Shown piece after piece: positions 24,469 to 34,064 of a stretch of DNA of 64,000 bases. The first letter of the stretch is position 1; each line of letters opens with the position of its first letter. The stretch lies in contig NZ_WBZB01000040.1 of assembly GCF_009017255.1 (NCBI RefSeq), forward strand, positions 81,278-145,277, read 5' to 3'. Source of the DNA: Alkaliphilus serpentinus (GTDB lineage: Bacteria > Bacillota > Clostridia > Peptostreptococcales > Natronincolaceae). The position numbers were made by a program, and so were the translations under genes. The notes beneath the pieces are model-generated. The model was not told the origin of the DNA, searched no databases, and saw nothing but the letters and a program-made list of their open reading frames with translations.

Positions 24469-24777
24469 TTAATTATTGGGAAATTTGCATAAGTTACAAT
24501 CCTTACAGTTATTTAGCCTCATTGTTAAATCACTACAGGCCCTTTTTGAGAAAATACAGGGTATTTGATTTTGCTTTGCCTTGCTTTTGATTATATCAGT
24601 AATATTATGCTCAATAAAATCATAAAAAACAATCACTAAATCTAAATCCTCAGGCATGTCTAGTTTCCGCATACCCTTTTTTCGTCCTGTCCAATGTATG
24701 TATTCTTTAATTCCATGGTTTTCTAATGTGGTTGGTATATTCCCTAATCTATCTGCTCCAACTAATAATGCCTTCAT
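24469..24777 (-). CDS. DUF2325 family protein under predicted Fur control
   Basis: This is a 102-residue protein. The N-terminal strand KALLVGADRLGNIPTTL and the middle DLVIVFYDFIEHN form a small Rossmann-like domain typical of DUF2325. The C-terminus has a cysteine cluster, ACSDLTMRLNNC followed by CKDCNLCKF, giving five cysteines that could bind metal. GGAGG lies 9 bases before the ATG. A Fur-box overlaps its promoter. A role in iron or metal response is inferred from that site; the biochemical function is unknown. Confidence 0.85.
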   Translation of the reverse strand: MKALLVGADRLGNIPTTLENHGIKEYIHWTGRKKGMRKLDMPEDLDLVIVFYDFIEHNITDIIKSKAKQNQIPCIFSKRACSDLTMRLNNCKDCNLCKFPNN

Positions 24778-24817
24778 CCTATTAACCTCCTATTATCTAA
24801 TTCCTTTGTATGTAATT

Positions 24818-24862
24818 GATATTGATTATCATTATTATACATCAATCGTATATTCTTGTCAA
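24818..24862 (-). promoter_or_regulatory. Sigma-A promoter with Fur box for the DUF2325 gene
   Basis: On the minus strand TTGACA (24857-24862), a 17-bp spacer and TATAAT (24834-24839) are perfect consensus. The 19 bases at 24818-24836 read AATAATGATAATCAATATC, agreeing at 16-17 positions with the Fur box GATAATGATAATCATTATC. The box starts inside the -10, so bound repressor would block the polymerase. Confidence 0.85.
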
Positions 24863-24913
24863 TAATGTCCAATAAAATAAAAAATCTATTATGTTCCAAC
24901 GCTCCTATTAAAT

Positions 24914-24940
24914 AAAAAAACTGCCCCTATTCAGAGGCAG
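24914..24940 (-). terminator. Intrinsic terminator of the hisS-aspS operon
   Basis: CTGCCTCT-gaat-AGGGGCAG followed by TTTTTTTATTT on the minus strand starts 48 bp after the aspS stop codon. Confidence 0.9.
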
Positions 24941-24987
24941 ATACATCAGCAAATCCCTTTTATATATCAATTTTTAATATTCTATCT

Positions 24988-26757
24988 TTAACTCTTACTA
25001 ACTTCTATACTTAATTCCTTTAGCTGCTTTTCATCTGCTACTGATGGAGCATTTGTCATAGGGCAGCTGGCATTTTGAGTTTTGGGGAAGGCTATAACCT
25101 GCCGAATATTCTCCTCTTTTGTTAAAAGCATCATAAGTCTATCTAAGCCAAAGGCAATTCCACCATGGGGAGGTGTACCATATTTAAAGGCTTCTAATAG
25201 GAAACCAAATTTATCCCATGCTTCCTCTTCGCTAAAGCCTAAAGCTTTAAACATCCTCTGTTGCACATCGGAGGAGTAGATTCTAATACTGCCTCCACCC
25301 ACCTCATAGCCATTAATCACAAGGTCATAGGCCTTTGCCCGAACCTTTTCTGGCTCTGTCTCAAGAAGTTCTAAATCTTCATCCATTGGTGAGGTGAAGG
25401 GATGATGCTTTGCTACATATCTATCATCTTCCTCATCATACTCAAATAACGGAAAATCTGTTACCCATAAGGCTTTATACTCATCCTTATTCACTAGGTT
25501 TAGTCTCTTTGCTACCTCTCCCCTCAGATGACCAAGGGAGTCATATACCACTGAGTTTTTATCGGCTACAAATAACAGAAGGTCACCCTCTGCGGCATCG
25601 CCTCGTTTTAAGATTCCCTGCATTTCCTCCTCAGAGAAAAACTTTGCTATTGGGGAAATAACCCCTTCCGCTGTAACCTTAATCCAAGCTAGACCCTTGG
25701 CCCCATAGGTTTTAGTATAGTCCTCTAGGGCTGTAATATCTTTTCTGCTGAATTGATCCCCATATCCCTTAACATTAATGCCCCGTACAGAGCCTCCAGC
25801 TTCCACAGCACCAGAGAAGACCTTGAAGGATGAGGAACTTACTAAATCAGAAACATCAAATAACTCAAAGCCAAAGCGTATATCTGGCTTATCAATGCCA
25901 TAGCGTTCCATAGCTTCCTTATAGGTTGTTCGGGGAATTGGTAGGGGAATTTCAACATTAATAACCTCTTTAAATACTTTATGAACCAGACGTTGATTTA
26001 TATCAATTACATCTTCAGCATCCACAAAGGACATCTCGCAGTCTATTTGAGTGAACTCTGGTTGTCTATCGGCCCTTAAATCTTCATCTCTGAAGCATTT
26101 TACGATTTGAAAATATCGATCCATTCCTGAAACCATCAAAAGCTGCTTAAATAACTGAGGTGACTGGGGTAAGGCGTAGAACTTTCCTGGGTTAACCCTG
26201 CTGGGTACTAAGTAGTCTCTTGCTCCCTCTGGTGTGGTTTTTGTTAAAACCGGGGTTTCTACTTCTATGAAACCCTCCTCTGATAGGAAGTTTCTTACGA
26301 TACCTGCTGTTTTATGTCTTAATATAAGGTTCTTCTGCATTGTGGACTTTCTTAAGTCAAGATATCGATATTTTAATCGTAGATTCTCGGAAACATCATC
26401 GTCGTCCTTAATATATATGGGAGGTGTGTCAGATGTATTTAACACATCTAAAATCTCTGCGAAAACTTCAATTTCTCCAGTTGGTATATTGGGATTCACC
26501 GATTGTCTTTTATGAACCTTCCCCTTAACTGCAATTACATATTCTGCTCCAATGTCATTGGCCTGATTAAAGGCTTCCATCGAAACCTCCTTATCAAATA
26601 TAATCTGTACGAACCCTGTTCTATCCCTCATATCAGCAAAAATCAAACCACCAAGGTCTCTTCTTTTTTGTACCCATCCCATAAGGGTTACCTCTTCACC
26701 GATATTGCTGCTATTTAAAACACCACACATATGACTTCTTTTTAGCTTTGTTTTCAT
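24988..26757 (-). CDS. aspS: Aspartyl-tRNA synthetase
   Basis: This is a 589-residue class IIb synthetase of bacterial length. It has the N-terminal OB-fold anticodon domain ([26 protein letters not shown]), the catalytic core with QSPQLFKQ and [19 protein letters not shown] (motif 2), a GAD insertion, and motif 3 [19 protein letters not shown] precedes the ATG. It follows hisS by 26 bp in one operon controlled by the T-box leader at 28083-28306. Confidence 0.98.
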   Translation of the reverse strand: MKTKLKRSHMCGVLNSSNIGEEVTLMGWVQKRRDLGGLIFADMRDRTGFVQIIFDKEVSMEAFNQANDIGAEYVIAVKGKVHKRQSVNPNIPTGEIEVFAEILDVLNTSDTPPIYIKDDDDVSENLRLKYRYLDLRKSTMQKNLILRHKTAGIVRNFLSEEGFIEVETPVLTKTTPEGARDYLVPSRVNPGKFYALPQSPQLFKQLLMVSGMDRYFQIVKCFRDEDLRADRQPEFTQIDCEMSFVDAEDVIDINQRLVHKVFKEVINVEIPLPIPRTTYKEAMERYGIDKPDIRFGFELFDVSDLVSSSSFKVFSGAVEAGGSVRGINVKGYGDQFSRKDITALEDYTKTYGAKGLAWIKVTAEGVISPIAKFFSEEEMQGILKRGDAAEGDLLLFVADKNSVVYDSLGHLRGEVAKRLNLVNKDEYKALWVTDFPLFEYDEEDDRYVAKHHPFTSPMDEDLELLETEPEKVRAKAYDLVINGYEVGGGSIRIYSSDVQQRMFKALGFSEEEAWDKFGFLLEAFKYGTPPHGGIAFGLDRLMMLLTKEENIRQVIAFPKTQNASCPMTNAPSVADEKQLKELSIEVSKS

Positions 26758-26783
26758 TGTTAAACCTCCTTCGTCTAAACTGA

Positions 26784-28046
26784 TTACTCTTCTAATAAGG
26801 AAACCAAATCTCTGACTTCCCCTCCATCCATAATGCCATAATAATTAAAGCCTTGCTTCTGAAGATTGTTAATTTGCTTACCAAACTTTTTTGCCTTTGG
26901 ATAGATACTTACAATTTTATCTTCTTTCCTTAGGCTATCAGCCCAATCAAAAACTGGATTAATATCCTCATCAGAATTAAAAAGTAGGGCTACCTTTGTG
27001 GTAGGGTCTGGGATGGTAAAGCCCTTTTCCATTAAAATAGAAAAGATTCTTTCAAAGCCTATAGAAAAGCCCACCGCTGGAACATCCTCCTTTTGGAATC
27101 GGCCAATCATCTTATCGTAGCGTCCACCACCAGCTATGGAGCTACCGAATTCATTGCTTACAATTTCGAAAATCTGGCCTGTGTAATAGCCCATACCCCT
27201 TATTAGGGTTACATCAAACTCAATGTTGTACTCTCCATTAGATTGTCTGGTTACAACATCCATAACCCTTTTTAGGGATGTTAACACCTCTTCATCTATA
27301 TTGTACTTTATAAAGGAATCCTTATTTAAGGTCTTTAGCTCAGTTAATGCCTTGAGAAGCTCTTTAGATTTAGCCTCATCATAATCTTTTTCAATAAGCT
27401 CCTTTTCAACCCCATTTTGACCGATTTTATCCATCTTATCAAGGGTTATACAAATGGTTTCCACCTGATTTTCATCGAAGCCAATAGCGGTAATCAAAAA
27501 CTTTAAAAGACGTCTATCATTGATTTTAACGGTAAAGCTTCTAAAGGATAAAGCTTGTAAAGCTTTAGCCGTGGTTGTTATTAGATCTATTTCCGCTATA
27601 TCAGAGGCTTCTCCCATGATATCTATATCACATTGAGTAAACTGTCTAAACCTTCCCTTTTGAGGCTTTTCTGCCCTCCATACCCATCCAATTTGAATTG
27701 ATTTAAAGGGGTTGGGTAAAGCCTCTCTGTTATTGGTATAAAATCTACTTAAGGGTAGGGTCAAATCGTAGCGTAATCCTAAATCACACAAATCATCCTC
27801 TGTTATATTCTCTTGCTGAAGATTTAATTTTTCTCCACGCTTTAAAATTTTAAATAAGAGATTCAGGTTTTCTCCACCTTCGCTCTTGGTTAATAACTCT
27901 AAGTTCTCAATGGAAGGTGTTTCGATCTGTTGAAAACCACTTTGCTTGTATACCTTAATAACGGTATTTTTCATCCATTCCCTTAGTTCCATATCTACTG
28001 GGATAATGTCAAAGGTTCCCTTTGCAGTTGATGTTCTTATTTTCAT
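26784..28046 (-). CDS. hisS: Histidyl-tRNA synthetase-like protein, archaeal/eukaryal-type sequence
   Basis: This is a 420-residue class II synthetase-like protein. ATG at 28046 is chosen because GGAGG lies 8 bases upstream. The order is KGTFDIIP, motif 2 region [24 protein letters not shown], histidine loop [22 protein letters not shown], motif 3 [11 protein letters not shown], and a C-terminal anticodon-binding domain. Two things differ from typical bacterial HisRS. The substrate loop reads [12 protein letters not shown], as in archaeal and eukaryal enzymes, not RPEGT. The histidine loop has Gly where RGLDYY has Asp. Locus and T-box leader argue for a true synthetase; the substitution leaves some doubt. 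Confidence 0.88.
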   Translation of the reverse strand: MKIRTSTAKGTFDIIPVDMELREWMKNTVIKVYKQSGFQQIETPSIENLELLTKSEGGENLNLLFKILKRGEKLNLQQENITEDDLCDLGLRYDLTLPLSRFYTNNREALPNPFKSIQIGWVWRAEKPQKGRFRQFTQCDIDIMGEASDIAEIDLITTTAKALQALSFRSFTVKINDRRLLKFLITAIGFDENQVETICITLDKMDKIGQNGVEKELIEKDYDEAKSKELLKALTELKTLNKDSFIKYNIDEEVLTSLKRVMDVVTRQSNGEYNIEFDVTLIRGMGYYTGQIFEIVSNEFGSSIAGGGRYDKMIGRFQKEDVPAVGFSIGFERIFSILMEKGFTIPDPTTKVALLFNSDEDINPVFDWADSLRKEDKIVSIYPKAKKFGKQINNLQKQGFNYYGIMDGGEVRDLVSLLEE

Positions 28047-28082
28047 AGCTCTGCCTCCATTCCTCATTTTATTTTTAAATAC

Positions 28083-28306
28083 AAAAAACCCCCGTCCCTA
28101 GAAGGGACGAGAGTTGAATTTCCCGCGGTACCACCCTGATTGGATATGCTCCCACTTAAGCCTTAACGCAGCCTCACGTATCCCTCTACTGTTTTCAAAG
28201 GATAAGCTCCAAGGTGTCTTCAAGGTACTCTAGCCTGTCGAGCTTCCACCATCCTCGACTCGCTTAAAGGGTAATATCTTTACTACTCCTCTTCGACGCT
28301 TTTTAT
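28083..28306 (-). promoter_or_regulatory. T-box riboswitch leader of hisS-aspS (Asp specifier)
   Basis: The minus-strand leader has a stem I with AGGAGTAGTA, a specifier region GAAGACACC (28213-28221), the conserved T-box TGGTACCGCG (within 28121-28136) and a terminator CGTCCC-ttcta-GGGACG with a T6 run (28083-28109). Uncharged tRNA pairing with GAC stabilises the antiterminator. The specifier GAC is Asp; the overlapping triplet two bases on is CAC, His, matching the two downstream genes. Confidence 0.95.
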
Positions 28307-28318
28307 TGAATTGGTAAT

Positions 28319-28347
28319 ATTATAATTCTTTTCCATTGTTGTGTCAA
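28319..28347 (-). promoter_or_regulatory. Sigma-A promoter of the hisS-aspS operon
   Basis: TTGACA (28342-28347), a 17-bp spacer and TATAAT (28319-28324) on the minus strand lie directly before the T-box leader. Confidence 0.88.
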
Positions 28348-28402
28348 CTATATATTAAAAATGAATCTATTTAAATTATAACCAAATATATCATGCTAAA
28401 AC

Positions 28403-29875
28403 CTATGGAAAATAAACTTTCTTTCTCTCAACCATTTCTCCTACTCTTTCTATGTAATCCTGTAGATTTTTTACATTTGGGACTCTTTCTAAACGATTCT
28501 CTGAAGGATACACCATTTTGGATACAGCTCCTGCTCCTAGGGCTATAATGGTTTGCTTCTCCTCCATGATCTGTATATTGTAAATACCCTCATAACCATC
28601 TTTACAATAGCCTATGTTCTCTAGATGCCCCAGCATGTGTTTTTGCCTATACATGTAATAGGGCTTTAACTCCATCATAGCAGCGTAGCTTTTGGTAATT
28701 TCCAACATCCTTTGGCCTTCCCCTTCACTAACTTCATGGGAATTGATTTCTTCCTTCAGCTTAGAAGCCCTTTTAAGGGCAAGGGTATGTACAGTTAAGC
28801 TTACGGGATTTAGTTTCTGAATCCTCTCCATGGTTTTTTCAATCATTGTTGGATTCTCTCCTGGAAGCCCAATGATTAAATCCATATTGATGTTGTCAAA
28901 GCCCACCCTTTTTGCTAGATGATAAGCCTCCTCCAGCTCCTTAACTGTATGATTCCGTCCCACTGCCTGCAGGGTGCCATCATTCATGGTTTGGGGATTA
29001 ATACTAATTCTTGTTATTCCCATATCCCTTAAGGCTATAAGCTTTTCTTCATTAATGGTGTCGGGCCTACCAGCCTCAAAGGTAAATTCCTTTAGTTCAG
29101 ATAGATTAAAGGAGTTCTGTATAGCCTTTAGAAGCTGTTGAATTTTTACTACTGTTAGAGTTGAAGGAGTACCTCCTCCCACGTAAATGGTTTGCAGTCT
29201 TTTACCATGGTTATTTACCATAGCTGCTACCTGTTCTAACTCATAAATTAAAGCATCCAAATAGGGCTGCTGTAGATCTTTAGACTTCTCTAAGATGTTT
29301 GATGGAAAGGAGCAATAGGTACATCTTGAGGGGCAAAAAGGAATGCTAATATAGAGGCTTATAAGATCCTCTCTGATTGGATAGATAATAGGATGCTCCC
29401 TTTTAGCCACATCTAATAGGAGGTTAGCCTTATCCATCTCAAGGAAATACTGGCCCAACAGTTTTTCCGTAATAGCCTTTTCATCATTGCCCTTTTCCAT
29501 TAAGTCATGGACAATCTTAGTGGGTCTTATACCAGTAAGAATTCCCCAGGGTAAAGTCTTATTGGTAAAGCTACTGAATAGCTTATAAGTCAATCTCTTT
29601 AATAATAGCTTGCATTCTTTTTTCATGGTATGAGGATCTTCTTCTGTAATAAAGAAGCTCTCCTTCAGTGCTTGATTATAGCCCTCTGCCATAAGGGTGG
29701 CACTAACAGAGATTTTCTCCTTTTCTCTTTTAATGATAGTCTTAAGAAAAGTCTCACCCCTGACTAAGCCTTCATATGAATCTAAAAGAATTATTTCATC
29801 TGGCCTATAAGACAGCTTTAGCAGCTCTATAAGCTCATAGCTATAATCATGACCTATACAAACAACGTTAATCAT
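28403..29875 (-). CDS. hemZ: Coproporphyrinogen III oxidase-like radical SAM protein HemZ
   Basis: This is a 490-residue protein. The radical-SAM cluster motif CPSRCTYC (CxxxCxxC) is near residue 185, followed by VGGGTPSTL and EAGRPDTI as in HemN/HemZ enzymes. An N-terminal extension of about 150 residues (GILTGIRPTKIVHDL) is typical of HemZ. ATG at 29875 is chosen because GGGAG lies upstream and the neighbouring small gene ends 13 bases before it. The family acts on coproporphyrinogen anaerobically, but clostridial HemZ has not been shown to be a true CPO in all species. Confidence 0.92.
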   Translation of the reverse strand: MINVVCIGHDYSYELIELLKLSYRPDEIILLDSYEGLVRGETFLKTIIKREKEKISVSATLMAEGYNQALKESFFITEEDPHTMKKECKLLLKRLTYKLFSSFTNKTLPWGILTGIRPTKIVHDLMEKGNDEKAITEKLLGQYFLEMDKANLLLDVAKREHPIIYPIREDLISLYISIPFCPSRCTYCSFPSNILEKSKDLQQPYLDALIYELEQVAAMVNNHGKRLQTIYVGGGTPSTLTVVKIQQLLKAIQNSFNLSELKEFTFEAGRPDTINEEKLIALRDMGITRISINPQTMNDGTLQAVGRNHTVKELEEAYHLAKRVGFDNINMDLIIGLPGENPTMIEKTMERIQKLNPVSLTVHTLALKRASKLKEEINSHEVSEGEGQRMLEITKSYAAMMELKPYYMYRQKHMLGHLENIGYCKDGYEGIYNIQIMEEKQTIIALGAGAVSKMVYPSENRLERVPNVKNLQDYIERVGEMVERKKVYFP

Positions 29876-29888
29876 CCTAAAGCTCCCA

Positions 29889-30071
29889 TCAATAATCTTT
29901 GGTAATTTCATTTCCTAAGTGAAGAACTAAGCTTCTGCTAATCCCTAGCTCTGAAGCGATTTCTCCATCACTTAACCCTGCCTCCTTCATCTCTATAAAA
30001 TCATGAAGGTTTAGTTCTAATAATTCCTTCCCTCTTTTTTCTTGAAGGATATCACTTAATTTTCTTCTCAT
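29889..30071 (-). CDS. Small helix-turn-helix protein preceding hemZ
   Basis: This is a 60-residue basic protein. Residues 29-52 read AGLSDGEIASELGISRSLVL, a clean helix-turn-helix; the N-terminal half is helical and charged. AGGAGG is 7 bases before the ATG, but it is also the 3' arm of the terminator hairpin that ends the preceding transcript. It lies directly upstream of hemZ in the same direction. A DNA-binding role is likely from the motif; its target is unknown. Confidence 0.75.
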   Translation of the reverse strand: MRRKLSDILQEKRGKELLELNLHDFIEMKEAGLSDGEIASELGISRSLVLHLGNEITKDY

Positions 30072-30124
30072 AAAAAAACCTCCTGGAAAATGGTTTACCT
30101 TATTTTTCCCCCTTTTTCCAGGAG
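30072..30124 (-). terminator. Terminator hairpin that contains the next gene's ribosome site
   Basis: A perfect 11-bp stem (CTCCTGGAAAA at 30114-30124 with TTTTCCAGGAG at 30080-30090, 23-base loop) is followed by G and seven Ts, then directly by the ATG of the small HTH gene. The AGGAGG ribosome site is inside the 3' arm, so hairpin formation both terminates transcription and hides the site. Confidence 0.85.
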
Positions 30125-30131
30125 TATTCTT

Positions 30132-30752
30132 TTAACCAATGAATGGATTCGTCAATTTTTCAATTCCAATTCGGGAAGCCGGCCCATGTCCAGGAAGTAC
30201 TGTAATTTCATCATCTAGCACCATCAGTTTATCTTTTATGGACTGGATTAGTTGATTATGATTGCCTCCCTCTAAGTCTGAACGTCCGATGGAGTTTGCG
30301 AAGAGGGTATCCCCAGTGAATAGATAATGATCTACTAAAATACATACCCCCCCCGGGGTGTGACCAGGAGTATGGAAAATTTTTAAGTCCAAATTTCCTA
30401 ATTTTATTAAATCACCATCGATCAGGAAGTTTTCAGCATCCAATTCTACAGGGTTAGTTCCCATCCTAGAAGAATAGTTCTTATCTTTATCTTGAATAAT
30501 ATATAAATCATCCCGGTGAATATAAAGGGGGACATTGGTTTCATCCATCAGGCCCTTTACACCTCCAATATGATCTCCATGTCCATGGGTAAGAATTATG
30601 AAACTGAGATCCAGTTCATTTTCCTCTAATACCTTCAGGATTTTATCTGAATCTCCACCTGGATCGATGACTGTAGCCTTTCCAGTAGCATCATCAGCGA
30701 TGATATAACAGTTCACTCCATATATACCTACCGATAATTTTTCTAAAAACAT
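30132..30752 (-). CDS. MBL-fold metallo-hydrolase (glyoxalase II-like)
   Basis: This is a 206-residue zinc or iron hydrolase of the metallo-beta-lactamase fold. The metal motif THGHGDH is near residue 55, with later ligands in FHTPGHTPGG, FTGDTLF and VLPGHGP. It belongs to the short YcbL/YqgX-like group found beside dtd and rel in Firmicutes. The substrate is probably a thioester but is not determined. GGAGG precedes the ATG and dtd ends 11 bases upstream, so it is in the rel-dtd operon. Confidence 0.92.
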   Translation of the reverse strand: MFLEKLSVGIYGVNCYIIADDATGKATVIDPGGDSDKILKVLEENELDLSFIILTHGHGDHIGGVKGLMDETNVPLYIHRDDLYIIQDKDKNYSSRMGTNPVELDAENFLIDGDLIKLGNLDLKIFHTPGHTPGGVCILVDHYLFTGDTLFANSIGRSDLEGGNHNQLIQSIKDKLMVLDDEITVLPGHGPASRIGIEKLTNPFIG

Positions 30753-30763
30753 TCTGCACCTCC

Positions 30764-31213
30764 CTAAAAGGTTTTTCTACTATCTACCATAATGGTAACA
30801 GGTCCATCATTAATCGAATGAACCATCATATGGGCTTGGAAAACACCGGTTTCTACCTGTATTCCCATACTCTTTACCAATTTAATAAACTCCATATAAA
30901 GGTTATCAGCAATATCAGGCTTTGCAGCCTCTGTAAAATTGGGTCTTCTACCCTTTCTACAATCCCCCAATAGGGTAAACTGAGAAACCACCAGCATTTC
31001 ACCTTGAATATCTATTAGGGATAAATTCATTTTCTCATTTTCATCCTCAAAAATCCTCAGATTTGTCAGTTTATCAGCCATATATTTTACATCCTCTAGG
31101 GTATCTCTATCTGCTACACCTAAATAGATTAAAAGGCCATTTTTTATTTCTCCTGTAGTAGAACCCTCTACTACAACCCTTCCATCCTTTATTCTCTGAA
31201 CAACTGCCCTCAT
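30764..31213 (-). CDS. dtd: D-aminoacyl-tRNA deacylase
   Basis: This is a 149-residue enzyme that hydrolyses D-aminoacyl-tRNA. The two catalytic signatures are present: [17 protein letters not shown] (Ser-Gln-Thr motif) and the C-terminal [17 protein letters not shown], corresponding to the Gly-cisPro motif region (NDGPVT). The length is typical. It starts 11 bases after rel. The organism makes D-ornithine and D-alanine in the neighbouring pathway, which gives this proofreading enzyme an obvious use. Confidence 0.97.
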   Translation of the reverse strand: MRAVVQRIKDGRVVVEGSTTGEIKNGLLIYLGVADRDTLEDVKYMADKLTNLRIFEDENEKMNLSLIDIQGEMLVVSQFTLLGDCRKGRRPNFTEAAKPDIADNLYMEFIKLVKSMGIQVETGVFQAHMMVHSINDGPVTIMVDSRKTF

Positions 31214-31224
31214 AATAACCTCCT

Positions 31225-33411
31225 CTATGTGGTTACACGATGAACATCAATTACACCTTGAACATTTTTAAATTTCTGCATGAGCTTGTCCAGCTGATCA
31301 ATGTCATCAACCTCTACCGTTAAGTTTATTACCGCCATTCTTTCTTTATTGGTTCTTGCATTTAATGCACAAACCGTCGACTTGTTATCTGCCAATATTC
31401 TAGTAAATTCAGATAGTAAACCCTTTCTATCGTTGGCCTTTACCTGGATTTCAGCATTAAAGGCAATGGGCTTAGTGGTATCCCATTCCACCTCAATTAG
31501 ACGATCAGCCGATTCGATGTTATCAATAAGATTTAGACAATCCCTTCGATGGACAGAGACACCTCTTCCTCTGGTTATATAGCCAACAATGTCATCTCCT
31601 GGTACAGGATTGCAACACTTAGAGAATCGCACCATGATATTGTCAATCCCCTTTACTGTTATACCCTGACTTTGTCTCGAGGCCTTCTTCTTGCTTTCTG
31701 CAGTTTGCTGATACTGTCTTTCTGTTTCAATAACATCCTTAACAGGTTCCTTTTTGATTTGTTCCTTTTTTATAACATCCCGAATTTTAGGGATAATTTG
31801 ACTTAAGGCTATCCCGCCGTAGCCTATTGCTGCATATAAGTCCTCTTCTGTATTTAAGCCTAAGCGTTTGGCAATTTGGATTAAGAGCTTTGATTGAAGG
31901 GCTTCTTGCTGATTAAAACCCTGTCTGCGTACCTCCCTTTCTAAAATCTCCATACCTTTTTCAATATTCTCTTCTCTTCTCTCCCGCTTAAACCACTGCT
32001 TAATTTTATTTTTCGCCTGAGAGCTTTTTACAATTTTAAGCCAATCCCTACTGGGGCCATTACTATTGGAAGAGGTTAGAATTTCAACAATGTTGCCATT
32101 CTTGAGTTTGAAATCTAAGGGTACAATTCTGCCATCAGCCTTAGCACCTACACACTTATTTCCAATATCAGAGTGTATCCTATAGGCGAAATCAATTGGT
32201 GTGGATCCAGCAGGTAAATTGATTACTTCCCCCTTTGGGGTAAAAACAAATACCTCATTGGTAAATAAATCTATTTTTAAGGACTCCATGAATTCTCTAG
32301 GGTCCTTCATTTCCTTCTCCAATTCCATCATTTGACCTAACCAACTAAGCTTGTGGCTAAGGCCGTCATGATCCTGGTTATTTCTCCCCTCTTTATATTT
32401 CCAGTGGGCAGCAATACCATATTCAGCAATTTGATGCATTTCATAGGTTCTAATTTGAATTTCTACAGGTTCTCCCTTTGGTCCAATAACTGTAGTATGT
32501 AATGATTGATATAGATTGGGCTTGGGCATAGCGATATAATCCTTAAATCTGCCAGGTATGGGCTTCCATAGGGTATGTACAATTCCCAAAACCCCATAAC
32601 AATCCTTGATATTGTCAACAATAACCCTTACAGCAAGGAAATCAAAAATTTCATCAAAGGATTTTCCCTGATAAGTCATTTTTCTATAGATACTATAGAA
32701 ATGCTTAGGCCTACCTGAAATATCTCCATCAATGGCGAACTCCTCTAACTTCTCATTAAGGGTGTTTATAACATCATTAATATATTTTTCTCGATCCTGA
32801 CGTTTAATAGCTACCTTTTCTACTAAATCATAGTAGCCTTCTGGGTCAAGATATCTTAAGCATATATCCTCTAGCTCCCATTTAATTCTAGATATCCCTA
32901 GACGATGGGCAATAGGTGCATAAATTTCAAGGGTCTCAGAAGCCTTTTCCTTCTTCTTTTCATCCGTCTGAAACCTTAGGGTTCTCATATTATGAAGCCG
33001 ATCCGCAAGCTTAATAAGAATTACTCTAATATCCTTAGCCATTGCTATAAACATTTTTCTAAGGTTTTCAGCTTGGCGTTCCTCCTTAGATTCAAAGGAC
33101 AATCTGGTAAGCTTCGTTACTCCCTCCACCAGTTGAGCAATTTCTTCTCCAAATTCAGACTTTATCAGTCCATAGCTTCTGTCTGTGTCCTCAAGTACAT
33201 CATGTAAAAGGGCAGCAGCAATAGTGCTGCTGTCCATTTTTAGCTCAATCAGAATTTTTGCCACTTCAACTGGGTGTATAAAGTATCTTTCGCCTGATTT
33301 TCGATATTGACCTTCATGAGCATTTTCAGCAAAATTGTATGCCCGAATCACTAACTCCACATCACATTGAGGGTTATATTCTTCTATCATAGCTATTAAT
33401 TTTTCCAGCAC
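31225..33411 (-). CDS. rel: Bifunctional (p)ppGpp synthetase/hydrolase Rel
   Basis: This is a 728-residue stringent-response enzyme. The hydrolase HD domain ([18 protein letters not shown]) is at residues 40-150, the synthetase domain ([38 protein letters not shown]) at about 230-360, TGS ([22 protein letters not shown]) near 390, and a zinc-finger/ACT region at the C-terminus. GTG at 33411 gives the family start [14 protein letters not shown] with GAGAGG 9 bases upstream; a GTG 9 bases earlier touches the ribosome site. It is first in the rel-dtd-MBL run. Confidence 0.97.
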   Translation of the reverse strand: MLEKLIAMIEEYNPQCDVELVIRAYNFAENAHEGQYRKSGERYFIHPVEVAKILIELKMDSSTIAAALLHDVLEDTDRSYGLIKSEFGEEIAQLVEGVTKLTRLSFESKEERQAENLRKMFIAMAKDIRVILIKLADRLHNMRTLRFQTDEKKKEKASETLEIYAPIAHRLGISRIKWELEDICLRYLDPEGYYDLVEKVAIKRQDREKYINDVINTLNEKLEEFAIDGDISGRPKHFYSIYRKMTYQGKSFDEIFDFLAVRVIVDNIKDCYGVLGIVHTLWKPIPGRFKDYIAMPKPNLYQSLHTTVIGPKGEPVEIQIRTYEMHQIAEYGIAAHWKYKEGRNNQDHDGLSHKLSWLGQMMELEKEMKDPREFMESLKIDLFTNEVFVFTPKGEVINLPAGSTPIDFAYRIHSDIGNKCVGAKADGRIVPLDFKLKNGNIVEILTSSNSNGPSRDWLKIVKSSQAKNKIKQWFKRERREENIEKGMEILEREVRRQGFNQQEALQSKLLIQIAKRLGLNTEEDLYAAIGYGGIALSQIIPKIRDVIKKEQIKKEPVKDVIETERQYQQTAESKKKASRQSQGITVKGIDNIMVRFSKCCNPVPGDDIVGYITRGRGVSVHRRDCLNLIDNIESADRLIEVEWDTTKPIAFNAEIQVKANDRKGLLSEFTRILADNKSTVCALNARTNKERMAVINLTVEVDDIDQLDKLMQKFKNVQGVIDVHRVTT

Positions 33412-33444
33412 AGCAATCACCCTCTCTGTTAAGGTAATGAAATT

Positions 33445-33535
33445 TAAATGTAAATGTTAAATGTTGAATGTATTCTTAATACTCACTTATTACTTATTAC
33501 CCTTATTCTCCTTGTTCAACTCTCAATTTTCAATT
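33445..33535. repeat. Inverted heptad arrays at the apt 3' end
   Basis: The left array of AAATGTT-type units (33445-33472) and the right array TTCAACT, CTCAATT, TTCAATT (33515-33535) have opposite orientation. The right array runs to the apt stop codon at 33541. Confidence 0.6.
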
Positions 33536-33540
33536 TTCTA

Positions 33541-34062
33541 CTATTCTTCATCATATTGTACTAATGTCTCAACATGGTAGTCCTTTAAGGTTTCACGGCC
33601 CTTTAGGAAGCTTAATTCAATTAAGAAGTTTAAAGAGATCACCTGACCACCTAATTCTTCTATAAGCTTTGCAGCAGCTAAAACAGTACCGCCTGTAGCC
33701 AGTAAATCATCTAAAATTGCAACCCGATCACCAGGCTTTATAGCATCCTTATGTATTTCTAATGCATCAGTTCCATACTCTAGCTTGTACTCATATCTTG
33801 CAGTTTCTGCAGGTAGCTTTCCAGGCTTTCTAACTGGAACAAAGGCCTTGTTCAGTTTATAAGCAACAGGAGCCCCCATTAAAAATCCCCTTGCCTCTGG
33901 TCCAACAATAACATCGACATTTAGGTCCTTTAATTGCTCAGATAATTGGTCTATTACATATTTGAAGGCATCCTTATTGTTAAGGACAGTGGTAATATCC
34001 TTAAAGCTTATCCCTTCCTTTGGAAAATCTTGAATCTCTCTTATCAAACTTTTTAAATCCAT
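33541..34062 (-). CDS. apt: Adenine phosphoribosyltransferase
   Basis: This is a 173-residue purine-salvage enzyme making AMP from adenine and PRPP. The N-terminus [18 protein letters not shown], the flexible-loop [12 protein letters not shown] and the PRPP-binding [13 protein letters not shown] are all family marks. It lies between recJ and rel in the conserved Firmicutes order, 2 bases after recJ. Confidence 0.97.
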   Translation of the reverse strand: MDLKSLIREIQDFPKEGISFKDITTVLNNKDAFKYVIDQLSEQLKDLNVDVIVGPEARGFLMGAPVAYKLNKAFVPVRKPGKLPAETARYEYKLEYGTDALEIHKDAIKPGDRVAILDDLLATGGTVLAAAKLIEELGGQVISLNFLIELSFLKGRETLKDYHVETLVQYDEE

Positions 34063-34064
34063 AC

